Assembly (NCBI RefSeq): GCF_900104775.1
Contig: NZ_FNSA01000003.1
Span: 2,976,001 to 3,040,000 of the forward strand
Source of the DNA: Tsukamurella tyrosinosolvens
Lineage (GTDB): Bacteria > Actinomycetota > Actinomycetes > Mycobacteriales > Mycobacteriaceae
Length of the DNA: 64,000 nucleotides
Direction: 5' to 3'
Part shown: piece by piece, positions 29,672-37,693 of the stretch
How the letters are laid out: each line of letters starts with the position of its first letter
Position numbering within the stretch: the stretch's first letter is position 1
Position numbers and translations under genes: made by a program
Notes under the pieces: generated by a model
Database searches by the model: none
What the model saw: the letters and a program-made list of their open reading frames with translations, nothing else
What the model was told of the DNA's origin: nothing

Positions 29672-30865
29672 TCAGCGCAGCAACTCGACCGACACGCCGT
29701 CGGCGAACCGGTAGGGCTGCGCCGCGATCACGCCCGAGAGCACGCGCCGCAGCCGCGAGATCTCGGCCCGCACGGTGACCACCCGCCCGGGATCCCCGAA
29801 CAGCGCCTCGGCGAGCTGCGCGGCCGTCCGGCCGGCACCGTCGGCGAGGAGCTCGAGGATCTGCGCGTGCCGGGGCGACGGCTGGTACCGCCACGCTCCC
29901 CCGCCGCCCGCGACCGCGACCTCGGGCGCGCGGCCGGGACGCAGGTCGAGCGTGACCCGGGTGATCGTGTCGGGCCCGTCGCCCGGGTCGGGCTGGAGCA
30001 GCCAGCCGCCGGGCAGTGGGTCGACGGTGCACAGCCCCAGCTCGGGGAGCCGGACCGACGGCCCCGCCAGGTCGACGGGCAGCGCGACCCGCGAGCGCGG
30101 CGGCAGGTCGCCGACGGCGGCCACCCACCCGTTGACGTCGACGGCGAGCCCCGGTCGGCCGAGGCCCGCCAGCATCGGCGCGGCGACGGACCGGAGCCGC
30201 TCCAGACCGGCGAGATGCGCCTCGCGCAGCCGGGATTCCGCGAGCTTGGCGACGGTGGACACCAGCGCGAGGGTCGTCGGGTGCACCGTCGCGGCGGGCC
30301 CGGAGACGTCCACCACGCCGAGGATGTGGCCGGTGTGCACGTCGCGGATCGGTGCGCCCGCACAGGTCCAGGCGTGGTGGCTGCGCGCGAAGTGTTCGGC
30401 GGAGAAGATCTGCACGGGCGTGCGGGACGCGATCGCGGTGCCGATGGCATTGGTGCCCACCTGGTCCTCGGCCCAGCCGGCGCCCTCGACGAAGCCGAGC
30501 CGGTCCGCGTGCGCGAGGACCCGAGTCGAACCGGAGCGCCACAGCACCCGCCCGAACCGGTCGGCGACCACCAGGATGTTGTCGCCGTCGGCGGTGAGCG
30601 GCGCGAGGCCGGCGGTGAGCTCGTCGAGCACGAGGCCGAGGCCGGACTCCTGGCGGCCGAGCTCGACGTCCATCCAGCCGAGCGCGGGCCCCGGGTCGGT
30701 GTCGGGCGCGAGCCCGGCGGCGCGTACCCGGTCCCAGGAGTCGCCGATCACGCCGCGCGGCCGCGCGGGCGGGCGGGAGCCGCTCATGGTCGCGTCGTAG
30801 ACCTCGGACAGCAGGCGCGCGTAGCGCCGTGGATCCTCGCCCGCCGACATCGCCGGTTCCGTCAC
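29672..30865 (-). CDS. GAF-domain transcriptional regulator, paralogue 1
   Basis: A 397-aa cytoplasmic regulator starting at GTG 30865 with AAGGGG upstream. After an N-terminal segment (RRYARLLSEVYDATMSGSRPPARPRGVIGDSWDRV), residues 85-215 form an AcoR-like GAF sensor (GVGTNAIGTAIASRTPVQIFSAEHFARSHHAWTCAGAPIRD is the telling region). The C-terminus (ILELLADGAGRTAAQLAEALF, VVTVRAEISRLRRVL) is a winged-helix-type DNA-binding domain; there is no AAA+ sigma-54 domain. It is about 70% identical by eye in the sensor core to the protein at 31750-32967, and it lies 22 bases after the SDR stop, probably in the same transcript. Confidence 0.87.
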   Translation of the reverse strand: MTEPAMSAGEDPRRYARLLSEVYDATMSGSRPPARPRGVIGDSWDRVRAAGLAPDTDPGPALGWMDVELGRQESGLGLVLDELTAGLAPLTADGDNILVVADRFGRVLWRSGSTRVLAHADRLGFVEGAGWAEDQVGTNAIGTAIASRTPVQIFSAEHFARSHHAWTCAGAPIRDVHTGHILGVVDVSGPAATVHPTTLALVSTVAKLAESRLREAHLAGLERLRSVAAPMLAGLGRPGLAVDVNGWVAAVGDLPPRSRVALPVDLAGPSVRLPELGLCTVDPLPGGWLLQPDPGDGPDTITRVTLDLRPGRAPEVAVAGGGGAWRYQPSPRHAQILELLADGAGRTAAQLAEALFGDPGRVVTVRAEISRLRRVLSGVIAAQPYRFADGVSVELLR

Positions 30866-30887
30866 GCTCGTCCCCTTCCGCACAGTG

Positions 30888-31658
30888 TCAGCGGTAGACC
30901 AGGCCGCCGTCGATGAGCACGGACTGTCCCGTCATGTAGCCGGAATCGGGTGACGCCAGGTGGGAGACGAAGGCGGCGACGTCCTCGGGCGTCTGCGCCC
31001 GTCCCAGCGCGATGCCACCGACGAACTGGTCGTAGGTCGCGCCGACCTCGGCACCGGTCAGCTCGGCGAAGCGGCGGTCGATCTCGACCCACATGTCGGT
31101 CCCCACCACGCCGGGGCAGTAGGCGTTGACCGTGATGCCGTGCGTCGCGTACTCCTTCGCGGCCGCCTGGGTGAACCCGCGGACCGCGAACTTGGTGGCG
31201 CTGTAGGCGCCGAGCATGGCGAAGCCCTCGTGACCGGCGATCGACGCGGCGTTGACGATCTTGCCGCGCACCCCGCGCTCGATGAAGGACGCCGCCGCGG
31301 CCTGGATGCCCCAGAGCACGCCGTCGACGTTCACGGAGAACAGCCGCCGCAGATCCTCGGGCGACACGTCCGCGACCGGCCCGACCAGCGCCACGCCGGC
31401 GTTGTTGACCATCACGTCGAGCCCGCCCAGCGCGTCCACGGCCGCCGCGACGACGCCGAAGACCGCGTCGCGATCGGAGACGTCGGCGGTGAGCGCGACG
31501 GCACGACGTCCGGTCGCCCGGATCTCCTCCGCGACGGCCTCGACGCCGTCCGCGGTGAGGTCGACGAGCGCCAGGTCGAGTCCGTCCGCGGCGAGCCGGC
31601 GCGCGATGCCCGCGCCGATCCCTCGTCCCGCCCCCGTTACCAGTGCGATGCGTGCCAT
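30888..31658 (-). CDS. Acetoin (diacetyl) reductase / 2,3-butanediol dehydrogenase-like SDR
   Basis: A 256-aa classical SDR starting at ATG 31658 with GAAGGGAC upstream. It has TGAGRGIG (residues 8-15), NNAG (85-88), a catalytic Ser at about 139 and Y152-x3-K156. The region AKEYATHGITVNAYCPGVVGTDMW and the C-terminal SPDSGYMTGQSVLIDGGLVYR are those of BudC/acetoin reductases, which interconvert diacetyl, acetoin and butanediol. This assignment is by sequence pattern. AcoR-like regulators on both sides support an acetoin-type or small-ketone substrate. A GCAAC direct repeat lies about 65 bases upstream. Confidence 0.83.
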   Translation of the reverse strand: MARIALVTGAGRGIGAGIARRLAADGLDLALVDLTADGVEAVAEEIRATGRRAVALTADVSDRDAVFGVVAAAVDALGGLDVMVNNAGVALVGPVADVSPEDLRRLFSVNVDGVLWGIQAAAASFIERGVRGKIVNAASIAGHEGFAMLGAYSATKFAVRGFTQAAAKEYATHGITVNAYCPGVVGTDMWVEIDRRFAELTGAEVGATYDQFVGGIALGRAQTPEDVAAFVSHLASPDSGYMTGQSVLIDGGLVYR

Positions 31659-31721
31659 CGTGTGTCCCTTCGTCCGCGTGGTCACCTCCCGGTCTATGTG
31701 ACCCCGGACACACGCGGCAAA

Positions 31722-31737
31722 GGTTGCGCGGGGTTGC
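31722..31737 (-). promoter_or_regulatory. GCAAC direct repeat upstream of SDR
   Basis: Minus strand reads GCAACCCCGCGCAACC, two GCAAC units spaced 10 bases, 64 bases upstream of the SDR start. The same pattern precedes the monooxygenase gene at 33006-33021, in the same orientation to its gene. Likely the activator site of one or both GAF regulators. Confidence 0.6.
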
Positions 31738-31749
31738 GGCCTTGCGGAT

Positions 31750-32967
31750 TCAGCGGAGCGTGTCGACCACGACGGCGTCGGCGAAGCGGTAGGGCTGCGC
31801 GGCGATGAGCCCGGAGAGCACCCGGCGCAGCCGCGAGATCTCGGCGCGCACGGTGACCACGCGGGCGGGGTCGCCGAACAGCGACTGCGCGACCTGCGCG
31901 GCGGTGTGCCCGCGACCGTCGGCGAACAACTCGAGGATCTGGGCGTGCCGGGGCGTGAGCTGGTGCCGCCACTCGCCGGTGGCGCCGGCGACCGTGACCG
32001 ACGGCGTCCGCCCGACCCGCAGGTCGAGGGTCACCCGGGTGGCGCCGTCACGCGGCTCGTCGGCGACGGGCCGCAGCAGCCACCCGCCCGGCAGCGGTTC
32101 GACGGTGCACTGCCCGAGCTCCGGGAGCCACAGGTGCGCCGAGTCGACGACGCTCGGGAGGGTGACCCGGGTGCACGGCGCGAGCTGGCCGACCGCGGCG
32201 ACCCAGCCGTGGGAGTCGACGACGAGGCCGGGGCCCGAGAGGCCGGCGAGCAACGGGGCGGCGACGGTCCGCAGCTGATCGAGACCGGCGAGGTGGGCCT
32301 CACGCAACGTCGCCTCGGCAAGACTCGCGACGGCGGCGACGAGCGCGAGTGTCGTGGGGTGCACCGTCGACGCGGGACCACTCACGTCGACGACGCCGAG
32401 CAACCGCCCCGTGCGACGGTCGCGGATCGGCGCGGCCGAGCAGGTCCACGGGTGCTGATTGCGGGCGAAGTGCTCGGCGGAGAAGGTCTGCACCGGGGCG
32501 CGCGAGGCCAGCGCAGTACCGATCGCGTTCGTGCCGACGTCGTTCTCGGACCATGCGGCGCCCTCGACGAAGCCCAGCCGGTCGGCCTCGCGGAGGACCC
32601 GCGTCGAACCGCTGCGCCACAGGAGGCGCCCCTCGGCGTCGGAGACGACGAGGATGCTCGATCCGGCGTCCGTGATCGGAGCGAGGCCGCCGGTGAAGTC
32701 GTCGATGAGCCCGACGAGGCCGGACTCGCGCCGCAACCGGGACAGATCGGCGGAGTGGATCGCCGGGGCGGCACCCGAATCGGGGCGCAGGCCTGCGGCG
32801 ATGACGCGCTCCCAGGAATCGCCGATCACCTCGCGCGGCCGCGCTGGCGGCCGTTCCCCGGCCATCGTCGCGTCGTACACCTCGGCCAGCAGGCGCGCGT
32901 AGGTCCGGGGGTCCTCTCCGTGCGCCACCGCTGGCTCCACTGCGTGTGCCACTCCCCGATTCTGCAT
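31750..32967 (-). CDS. GAF-domain transcriptional regulator, paralogue 2
   Basis: A 405-aa paralogue of the 29672-30865 protein with the same plan: N-terminal YARLLAEVYDATMAGERPPARP, GAF-like sensor (NDVGTNAIGTALASRAPVQTFSAEHFARNQHPWTC) and a C-terminal winged helix (ILELFADGRGHTAAQVAQSLF, VVTVRAEISRLRRVLSGLIAAQPYRF). It lacks any ATPase domain. It starts at ATG 32967; GTG 32952 is possible. It is divergent from the flavin monooxygenase, with GCAAC repeats and overlapping palindromes between, and precedes the SDR on the same strand by 91 bases. It probably activates the monooxygenase. Confidence 0.87.
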   Translation of the reverse strand: MQNRGVAHAVEPAVAHGEDPRTYARLLAEVYDATMAGERPPARPREVIGDSWERVIAAGLRPDSGAAPAIHSADLSRLRRESGLVGLIDDFTGGLAPITDAGSSILVVSDAEGRLLWRSGSTRVLREADRLGFVEGAAWSENDVGTNAIGTALASRAPVQTFSAEHFARNQHPWTCSAAPIRDRRTGRLLGVVDVSGPASTVHPTTLALVAAVASLAEATLREAHLAGLDQLRTVAAPLLAGLSGPGLVVDSHGWVAAVGQLAPCTRVTLPSVVDSAHLWLPELGQCTVEPLPGGWLLRPVADEPRDGATRVTLDLRVGRTPSVTVAGATGEWRHQLTPRHAQILELFADGRGHTAAQVAQSLFGDPARVVTVRAEISRLRRVLSGLIAAQPYRFADAVVVDTLR

Positions 32968-33005
32968 CGCCGCTCATCGAGACACGGGCGATCGCCCAGA
33001 ACGGT

Positions 33006-33021
33006 GCAACGGGACGCAACC
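33006..33021 (+). promoter_or_regulatory. GCAAC direct repeat upstream of monooxygenase
   Basis: GCAACGGGACGCAACC, two GCAAC units spaced 10 bases, 70 bases upstream of the monooxygenase ATG, matching the element before the SDR. Probable binding site for a GAF regulator. Confidence 0.6.
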
Positions 33022-33033
33022 CTTGTAACCCCC

Positions 33034-33058
33034 ATCACACCAGGCGTGTGATTCACAC
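33034..33058. promoter_or_regulatory. Overlapping CACAC palindromes
   Basis: ATCACAC-CAGGC-GTGTGAT (33034-33052) overlaps GTGTGA-T-TCACAC (33046-33058), giving three alternating half-sites just upstream of the monooxygenase. A second regulator site is plausible. Confidence 0.45.
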
Positions 33059-33091
33059 CACAGCACCACACGGAACATGAAGGAGTACGAC

Positions 33092-34924
33092 ATGACCGCG
33101 ATCGCGGAATCGGCACCGGACGTCGCCACCGGCCCCCAGGAGCGGGTCGACGCCTGGCTCGCGAAGTTCGAGGCGGCGCTCGCCGCGCGCGACGTCGCCG
33201 CGGCGGCGGACCTGTTCGAGCCCGGCGGCTTCTGGCGTGACCTGGTCTCGTTCACCTGGAACCTGCACACCAGCGAGGGTCGCGACCAGATCGCGGCGAT
33301 GCTCACCGAGCGTCTCGACGGCACGGCCCCGAGCGGCTTCGCGACCACCGACCCGGCGTCCGGCGACGACGTGGCGGAGGCGTTCATCGGCTTCGAGACC
33401 GGCGTCGGCCGCGGCAAGGGCCACGTCCGCATCCGGCAGGGCGACGACGGCGTCGACCGGGCGTGGACGCTCCTGACGACGCTCCGCGAGCTCAAGGGCC
33501 ACGAGGAGTCCTTCGGCGCCCGCCGCCCCATGGGCGCGGTGCACGGCGCGCACAACGCCGCGCCGACCTGGGCCGAGCGCCGCGAGCAGGAGGAGGCGGA
33601 GCTCGGTCGCTCGATCCAGCCCGACACGCTCGTCATCGGCGGCGGCCAGGGCGGCATCGCGCTCGGCGCGCGCCTGCGGCAGCTCGGCGTGCCCGCACTG
33701 GTGGTCGACAAGTACGACCGCCCCGGCGACCAGTGGCGCGGCCGCTACAAGTCGCTGTGCCTGCACGACCCCGTCTGGTACGACCACCTGCCCTACCTGC
33801 CCTTCCCCGCCAACTGGCCCGTCTTCGCCCCCAAGGACAAGATCGGCGACTGGCTCGAGATGTACACGCGCGTCATGGAGGTGCCGTACTGGTCGCGCAC
33901 CGAGGCGCTGTCCGCGTCCTACGACGAGGCGAAGGGCGAGTGGACCGTCGAGGTGAACAAGGACGGCGAGCGCCTGACCCTGCACCCCAAGCAGCTCGTG
34001 CTCGCGACGGGCATGTCGGGCAAGCCGAACATCCCGGCGTTCGAGGGGATGGACGTCTTCCAGGGCGAGCAGCACCACTCGTCGAAGCACCCCGGACCGG
34101 ACGCGTACGCGGGCAAGAGGGTCGTCGTCATCGGCGCCAACAACTCGGCGCTCGACATCAGCAAGGCCCTCATCGAGGCCGGCGCCGAGGTGACCATGGT
34201 CCAGCGCAGCTCCACGCACATCATCAAGTCCGAGTCCCTCATGGAGCACGGCCTCGGCGACCTGTACAGCGAGCGCGCGGTGGCCAGCGGTGTGACCACC
34301 GACAAGGCCGACATGATCTTCGCCTCGCTGCCCTACCGGATCATGAACGAGTTCCAGAAGCCGATCTACGACAAGGTCCGCGAGATCGACGCCGACTTCT
34401 ACGACGGCCTCGAGAAGGCCGGCTACGAGCTGGACTTCGGCGACGACGATTCGGGCCTGTTCATGAAGTACCTGCGCCGCGGCTCGGGCTACTACATCGA
34501 CGTCGGCGCTGCGGGCCTCATCATCGACGGCTCGATCAAGCTGGCCAAGGGCGGCGTCGACCACCTGACCGAGGACGCCGTCGTGCTCGAGGACGGCACC
34601 GTCCTCCCCGCGGACCTGGTGGTCTACGCGACCGGCTACGGCTCGATGAACGGCTGGGCCGCCGACCTCATGGGCCAGGAGGCCGCGGACAGGCTGGGCA
34701 AGTGCTGGGGCCTCGGCTCCGACACGACCAAGGACCCCGGCCCCTGGGAGGGCGAGCAGCGCAACATGTGGAAGCCCACCCAGGTGCCCGGCCTGTGGAT
34801 GATGGGCGGCAACCTGCACCAGTCGCGGCACTACTCCCTGTACCTGGCGCTGCAGCTCAAGGCCCGCTACGAGGGCATCGACACCCCCGTCTACAAGCTG
34901 GCCGACGTGCATCACACCAGCTAG
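33092..34924 (+). CDS. SnoaL-like/flavin-containing monooxygenase fusion
   Basis: A 610-aa protein. Residues 15-135 resemble a SnoaL/NTF2-like domain (WLAKFEAALAARDVAAAADLF). Residues 175 onwards form a class B flavin monooxygenase: FAD motif GGGQGG at 183-188, FQGEQHHSSKHP at 323-334 (the Baeyer-Villiger/FMO fingerprint FxGxxxHxxx, with His where BVMOs have Trp), NADPH motif GANNSA at 348-353, and ATGYG near the end. It probably oxygenates a ketone or aldehyde. Start ATG 33092 is preferred for AAGGAG seven bases upstream; ATG 33077 is the alternative. Divergent GAF regulator and a strong downstream terminator make it a single-gene unit. Confidence 0.88.
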   Translation: MTAIAESAPDVATGPQERVDAWLAKFEAALAARDVAAAADLFEPGGFWRDLVSFTWNLHTSEGRDQIAAMLTERLDGTAPSGFATTDPASGDDVAEAFIGFETGVGRGKGHVRIRQGDDGVDRAWTLLTTLRELKGHEESFGARRPMGAVHGAHNAAPTWAERREQEEAELGRSIQPDTLVIGGGQGGIALGARLRQLGVPALVVDKYDRPGDQWRGRYKSLCLHDPVWYDHLPYLPFPANWPVFAPKDKIGDWLEMYTRVMEVPYWSRTEALSASYDEAKGEWTVEVNKDGERLTLHPKQLVLATGMSGKPNIPAFEGMDVFQGEQHHSSKHPGPDAYAGKRVVVIGANNSALDISKALIEAGAEVTMVQRSSTHIIKSESLMEHGLGDLYSERAVASGVTTDKADMIFASLPYRIMNEFQKPIYDKVREIDADFYDGLEKAGYELDFGDDDSGLFMKYLRRGSGYYIDVGAAGLIIDGSIKLAKGGVDHLTEDAVVLEDGTVLPADLVVYATGYGSMNGWAADLMGQEAADRLGKCWGLGSDTTKDPGPWEGEQRNMWKPTQVPGLWMMGGNLHQSRHYSLYLALQLKARYEGIDTPVYKLADVHHTS

Positions 34925-34938
34925 GCGGCCCACCGACT

Positions 34939-34978
34939 CCGGCCCCGGCGGCAGCACTCAGTGCGCCGCCGGGGCCGG
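34939..34978. terminator. Bidirectional terminator
   Basis: Perfect 14-bp arms (34939-34952 and 34965-34978) with a smaller GCAC/GTGC hairpin in the loop, between the convergent monooxygenase and TetR genes. Confidence 0.8.
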
Positions 34979-35003
34979 CTCCATGCCCGCCGCCCGCGCG
35001 CGG

Positions 35004-35609
35004 TCAACGACCGTAGGCGGCGAGGAAGACGTCGACGCCGGCGGCGACGATGCGTTCCTCCTCGGCGTGCGCGAGGGCACGTCCCGTGCCGCTCACGCCG
35101 CCGACCGAGCCGGCGGTGAGGTTGATCAGGTGCACAGCGGCGAGCTCGCCGTCCTCGATGCGGAGGCGGCCGGCACCGTCGAGCGCGACGAGCAGTTCCC
35201 CGATCGCCGCCCGAACCCGGTCCGGCCCCGCGGCGCGCCATCCGGCGAGGACGTCCGGGGCGATGTGCTCGACGTCGGCGTTGATCTGGGCGACCATCCG
35301 GAAGTGGTCCCGGCTCTCGGGATCGCGGACGGACCAGGCGCGACCGAAGGCGATGAGGTCGGCGCGCAGGTCCGCGACCCTCGCCAGGTACTTCTCGGCG
35401 ACGGCGATCTGCCGCTCGGCGACGCGTGTGGCGCTGTCCAGGACGACCGCGCGGAACAGGTCCTCCTTGTTGCCGTACTGGTTGTAGATCGTCCGGGTGG
35501 AGACGCCCGCCTCGGCGGCCAGACTCTGGATGCTCGCGCGGCTGAATCCGTCGGCGGCGAAGACTCGCACCGCTCCGCGCAGCAGATCCTGTCGCTTGTC
35601 CTCACGCAT
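35004..35609 (-). CDS. TetR family regulator
   Basis: A 201-aa regulator starting at ATG 35609 (MREDKRQDLLRGAVRVFAADGF). The HTH is followed by the family pattern VSTRTIYNQYGNKEDLF at about residues 36-52, and then a TetR_C_7-like helical domain (FRMVAQINADVEHIAPDVLAGW). It is divergent from the FMN reductase-MFS pair with a 39-base operator-like inverted repeat in between, so it most likely represses both units. Confidence 0.92.
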   Translation of the reverse strand: MREDKRQDLLRGAVRVFAADGFSRASIQSLAAEAGVSTRTIYNQYGNKEDLFRAVVLDSATRVAERQIAVAEKYLARVADLRADLIAFGRAWSVRDPESRDHFRMVAQINADVEHIAPDVLAGWRAAGPDRVRAAIGELLVALDGAGRLRIEDGELAAVHLINLTAGSVGGVSGTGRALAHAEEERIVAAGVDVFLAAYGR

Positions 35610-35627
35610 GCCCTCACCCTTCCATAG

Positions 35628-35666
35628 GTACAACGACCATTGTATCTAGTGCAATGATCGTTGTAC
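35628..35666. promoter_or_regulatory. TetR operator
   Basis: Arms GTACAACGACCATTG (35628-35642) and CAATGATCGTTGTAC (35652-35666) pair over 15 bases with one mismatch; spacer nine bases. It sits between the two divergent start codons and would cover both promoters. Confidence 0.8.
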
Positions 35667-35675
35667 ATTGGGATC

Positions 35676-36290
35676 ATGGACACCGCACCGCACACCGAAC
35701 TCCCCCGCATCGCCGTCATCACCGGGTCCACCCGCCCCGGCCGCCGGACCGACCAGGTGGCCGCATGGGTGCACCGCCGTGCGTCCGACCACCTGCACGG
35801 CCGCGCCGAGGTCGTCACCGTCGACCTGGCCGACCAGGACCTGCCCCTCCTCGATGAGCCGTTGCCCGCCGCCTTCGGCGAGTACCGGCACCCGCACACC
35901 CGCCGGTGGGCGGAGCTCGTCGGCGCCTTCGACGGCTTCGTCTTCGTCGTCCCCGAGTACAACCACTCGATGCCCGCGGCCGTGAAGAACGCGATCGACT
36001 ACCTCTACGCCGAGTGGAACGACAAGGCGGCCGGTTTCGTGAGCTTCGGGATCCACGGCGGAGTCCGGGCCGCCGAGCATCTCCGCCTCGTGCTCGCGGA
36101 GACGAAGACCGCCTGTGTCCGGACCACGGTGGCGCTGAACCTGTTCGCCGATTTCGACGTGCCCGACATTCGGCAGCGGGGCACGTTCGCCCCGGCGGAG
36201 CACCACGAGCCCGCGCTGCTCCGGATGCTCGACGAGGTCGTCGAGTGGTCCACGGCGCTGCGCACGATCCGCGCGGGGCGAGCGTCATGA
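35676..36290 (+). CDS. NADPH-dependent FMN reductase family protein
   Basis: A 204-aa flavodoxin-fold protein starting at ATG 35676 after GGATC. It has the FMN phosphate loop GSTRPGRRTDQVAAW near residue 16 and the family motif VVPEYNHSMPAAVKNAIDYL, which places it with NADPH-dependent FMN/azo/quinone reductases. It probably reduces quinones, azo dyes or chromate-type electrophiles. The stop overlaps the MFS start by ATGA, so reduction and export may go together under the divergent TetR. Confidence 0.92.
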   Translation: MDTAPHTELPRIAVITGSTRPGRRTDQVAAWVHRRASDHLHGRAEVVTVDLADQDLPLLDEPLPAAFGEYRHPHTRRWAELVGAFDGFVFVVPEYNHSMPAAVKNAIDYLYAEWNDKAAGFVSFGIHGGVRAAEHLRLVLAETKTACVRTTVALNLFADFDVPDIRQRGTFAPAEHHEPALLRMLDEVVEWSTALRTIRAGRAS

Positions 36291-37693
36291 CCGCGACCGC
36301 GGCGCGGTCCGGCGACCGGATCGACGGCCGGACCTGGCGCCTGTGCAGCGTGATCGCCGCGGGCGCATTCGCCAGCGGCCTCGACGCCACCATCGTCAAC
36401 GTGGGCCTCGCCGCCATCGGCGACGCGCTCGGCGCGCCGCTCTCGCTCACCCAGTGGGTGGCGAGCGCGTACCTGCTCGCCCTCGCCGTCTCGCTCCCAC
36501 TGGCCGGCCGCCTCGGCACGCGGTGGGGTGTGCGGCGGCTCTGGCTCACCGCGCTCGGGGGATTCACCGCCGCGTCGGTCCTCTGCGCCGCGGCGCCGAC
36601 CGTCGAGACGCTCATCGCCGCACGCGTCGTCCAGGGCCTCGCGGGCGGGCTCCTCATCCCGACGGGCCAGACGATCCTCGGCCTGGCGGTGGGTCCGGAA
36701 CGGCTGGGCCGGGTGATGGGAACCCTCGGCCTGGCCGTCGCCGCGGCACCCGCGGCCGGCGGGCTGATCGGCGGCCAAGTCCTCGCCGCCGCGCCGTGGC
36801 CGTGGCTCTTCCTCATCAACGTGCCGATCGGCGTGGCCGCCGGCGCCCTCGGGTTCCGGCTGATCCCACGCTTCCCCACGGCGCCGCCGGTTCCGCTGCA
36901 CCGCACCGGCCTCGTACTGATCACGCTCGGGCTGCCGGCGCTCGTCTTCGCCGCGACACGCTGGGGCGAGGCCGGCCGCCTCACGGCCGACGTGCTGGTG
37001 ATCGGCGCGGCCGCGATCGTCGCGCTCGGTTGGTTCGGCGCCGCCAGCCTGCGCACCGATCACCCGCTGCTCGACCTGCGCCTCTTCGCCGCCCCGGCCT
37101 TCCGGGCGAGCGCCGTCGGGGCCTTCTTCGCCGGCACCCTGATCTTCGGCAGCGGGATCCTGTTCGCGCTCTACTTCCAGCTGGGCCGGGGGCTTAGCCC
37201 GCTCGACGCCGGCACCAGCCTCCTCGGCCTGGCCGGGGCGACGTGCGTGATCTCGCCGTTCACCGGCCAGTGGGTCGACCGGTTCGGGCCGGCGCCGGTG
37301 GTCCTCGTGGGCTCGGTCCTCGCGACGGTCGCCGTCGCGCCGTTCGCAGTGCTGCCGGCGGACGCGCCGGTCTGGCTGGTCCAGGCCCTGCTCGTCGCGG
37401 TCGGCGCGTCGATCAGCCTGGTGGCGACGCCCGTCACCGTTGCCGCGTACCGCGCCGTCAGCGCCGGCCAGCTCCCGGGCGCCATCACGCAGGTGAACAT
37501 CCTGCAGCGGATCGGCGGTTCGCTGGGTGGCGCCCTGTGCGCGGTGCTCGTCGCCTCCGCGGCGGCCGGTCCGGCGGCGGGCTTCCACCTGGCCGCGATC
37601 CCGCTGGTCGTCAGCGCGATCGGGTGCGGCGTCGCCGGCGCCCTCCTGTACCGGCGCCGCGGATCAGCGCAGGACGGCGCCGACGGTCGCTGA
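36287..37693 (+). CDS. MFS transporter, DHA2 (EmrB/QacA) family
   Basis: A 468-aa inner-membrane exporter with about 14 predicted helices. Motif A is [12 protein letters not shown] after the second helix; helix 1 carries [21 protein letters not shown], as in drug:H+ antiporters of the DHA2 group, with the acidic Asp in the membrane. Probably exports a toxic hydrophobic compound linked with the FMN reductase. Starts at ATG 36287 inside the FMN reductase stop. The 3' end overlaps the convergent pheT by 30 bases. Confidence 0.92.
   Translation: MTATAARSGDRIDGRTWRLCSVIAAGAFASGLDATIVNVGLAAIGDALGAPLSLTQWVASAYLLALAVSLPLAGRLGTRWGVRRLWLTALGGFTAASVLCAAAPTVETLIAARVVQGLAGGLLIPTGQTILGLAVGPERLGRVMGTLGLAVAAAPAAGGLIGGQVLAAAPWPWLFLINVPIGVAAGALGFRLIPRFPTAPPVPLHRTGLVLITLGLPALVFAATRWGEAGRLTADVLVIGAAAIVALGWFGAASLRTDHPLLDLRLFAAPAFRASAVGAFFAGTLIFGSGILFALYFQLGRGLSPLDAGTSLLGLAGATCVISPFTGQWVDRFGPAPVVLVGSVLATVAVAPFAVLPADAPVWLVQALLVAVGASISLVATPVTVAAYRAVSAGQLPGAITQVNILQRIGGSLGGALCAVLVASAAAGPAAGFHLAAIPLVVSAIGCGVAGALLYRRRGSAQDGADGR

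Noticed and set aside
28196-30916. A 906-codon open frame on the plus strand
   Set aside because: It runs across the enoyl-CoA hydratase in another frame and antisense to the PIG-L and GAF genes; composition is Arg/Ala/Gly shadow sequence with no domain.
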